A stretch of 64,000 nucleotides of DNA, taken from Furcasterigmium furcatum (Eukaryota; Ascomycota; Sordariomycetes; Glomerellales; Plectosphaerellaceae). A program made the translations under genes and the position numbers. The DNA lies in the NCBI GenBank assembly GCA_001599815.1, contig BCIA01000005.1, forward strand, positions 5,340,472-5,404,471. Direction: 5' to 3'. Shown one piece after another: positions 62,947 to 64,000 of the stretch. Each line of letters begins with the position of its first letter. Position 1 is the stretch's first letter. The notes below the pieces were generated by a model. The model saw nothing but the letters and a program-made list of their open reading frames with translations. It made no database searches and was not told where the DNA came from.

Positions 62947-64000
62947 ATGTCCGACCAGACCGCAAGGATTGTAGGAGTGAGCTCCTTTCTCATTGCGATC
63001 ATTTCGCTCTTCGTCTCGGTCAGGGCATATGTTCGGATTCACATCCTCCACAGCGTGGGTTGGGACGATGGTAAGCTACCTAGCTCGCTTGGCCACTCTA
63101 CATTATACAATGCTTACTATGGAAACCAGCACTTGTATTCCTCAGCTACGTATGTTTCCTTCATGCTGTGAAAAGGAGACAGCGCTGACCATAATAGAGC
63201 CTGACTATCGCGCTGTGCAGCTGTGTGCTTGCCAGTAAGTACACCGAGTGTTGGTGAAGAATCTTCAGAAGCGAACGACTGACGTTCATAGTGACCAGCG
63301 TCGGCCTTGGAACACCGCTTGCAGAAGTCTCCGACGAGCACTTCCAACAGTTTCGCAGGGCAAGTAATGCACTGTCTGTCAGCTTTCACCAAGCCTCAAA
63401 CTGACCTTTTAACCGCAGCTGCAATTCGTCACCCAGCTGACCTACGTCTGGGGGTTCGTCACGGCCAAGATGTCCTTCGCGGTGCTCTACTTTCGGCTGC
63501 TTCCGTCTCAGATTTCTCGACGCATAAACCAGGTGCTCCTCGTGGTACTAGCCCTGGAGGGTTTCGCGGCCACCATGGTCGTTCTCCTCCAATGCGTCCC
63601 GCTGGACATGGCGTGGAATCCGCACAAGGAAGGGAAATGCCGCGACTTGCGGCCTTTCTACTATGCCATAGTGCGTACCGTGATTGCAGCTGATCAACGC
63701 CGATGTACTGACATTGTGTCTGTCTAGTTTGCGGTCAAGCTCGTTACCGACGTCTGCCTCTTCGTCCAACCGATACCTGCCGTCTGGAAGCTTCCATTGT
63801 CAAAGGTGAAGAGGATCGGGGCAACCTTCATGCTTTCGATCGGGTTGTTGTACGTCAACCACGTCTGCATGGAGTCTATGCACCGCTGATCTTCTGGGTA
63901 TAGCGTCTGTATCATTGCCATCGTTCGGGTGACCTATATACACAGGCTTGGAGCGGATGTGACGCGTACGTACCTATTCAGTCTGGCCCTCAGGCTTCAC
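62947..64000 (+). CDS. Rhodopsin-fold integral membrane protein (PTH11/SAT4-like), cut by the window end
   Basis: Plasma-membrane 7-TM protein of the fungal rhodopsin-domain family. Exons: 62947..63070, 63130..63149, 63198..63234, 63292..63359, 63419..63670, 63728..63849 and 63904 onward. The exon from 63292 ends AGG|GCAAGT, a GC-AG intron (63360..63418); all others are GT-AG. Joined protein: helix 1 (VSSFLIAIISLFVSVRAYVR), the family motif HILHSVGWDDALVFLSYS, GLGTPLAEVS, QFVTQLTYVWGFVTAKMSF, CVPLDMAWNPHKEGKC and RVTYIHRLGADV. The 3' end lies outside the window. Known relatives include receptors and transporters. Function not determined. Confidence 0.85.

Overview
The window is genomic DNA of a filamentous ascomycete (Pezizomycotina, most likely a Sordariomycete; the class is inferred). 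Most genes are broken by short GT-AG introns of about 46-94 nt with CTAAC/CTGAC-like branch sites. Gene families are typical of moulds: a NACHT-WD40 NLR, Zn2Cys6 regulators, an AzgA purine permease, a cutinase, a PTH11-like rhodopsin-fold receptor and a Dal5-type MFS transporter. At least two AT-rich islands look like RIP-mutated repeats. I rebuilt the gene models by hand from splice-site phase. I saw no tRNA, rRNA, CRISPR, PKS or NRPS.

Left part (1-17.2 kb): an intact NLR gene (NACHT plus about 12 WD40 repeats), then a possible catabolic neighbourhood. It holds an MFS transporter, an N,N-dimethylformamidase-like enzyme, a Zn2Cys6 regulator, an acetoacetate-decarboxylase-fold protein, an aldehyde dehydrogenase and an AzgA-type purine permease.

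Middle part (17.2-38.5 kb): mostly unrelated genes. They are a large zinc-finger/SH3 protein, an 812-residue FAD-dependent oxidoreductase, a two-domain F-box-like protein, a small DUF4267-like membrane protein, a secreted protein with a likely GPI anchor, a small unknown protein, a Nudix hydrolase, a GPI-type cutinase and a BCS1-like AAA ATPase.

Right part (38.5-57.2 kb): the most interesting segment, a dense and mostly divergently arranged set of amino-acid catabolism genes. It contains an aspartate-type aminotransferase, a Dal5-type transporter, an SGNH hydrolase, a diaminopropionate ammonia-lyase, a Zn2Cys6 regulator, a RidA enamine/imine deaminase, a 2-oxoadipate dioxygenase/decarboxylase (DUF1338/HglS family), an APC amino-acid permease, a mitochondrial FAD-dependent D-2-hydroxyacid dehydrogenase and a branched-chain aminotransferase. 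Read as a pathway, a permease imports an amino acid or diamino acid, PLP enzymes and RidA remove nitrogen, the DUF1338 enzyme turns a 2-oxo acid such as 2-oxoadipate into D-2-hydroxyglutarate, and the flavoenzyme oxidises that product. Substrate and cluster status are inference.

Right edge (57.2-64 kb): a truncated C2H2 zinc-finger gene, a membrane-anchored methyltransferase, an AT-rich island, a sugar transporter broken by several frameshifts, and a rhodopsin-fold membrane protein cut by the window end that appears to use a GC-AG intron.
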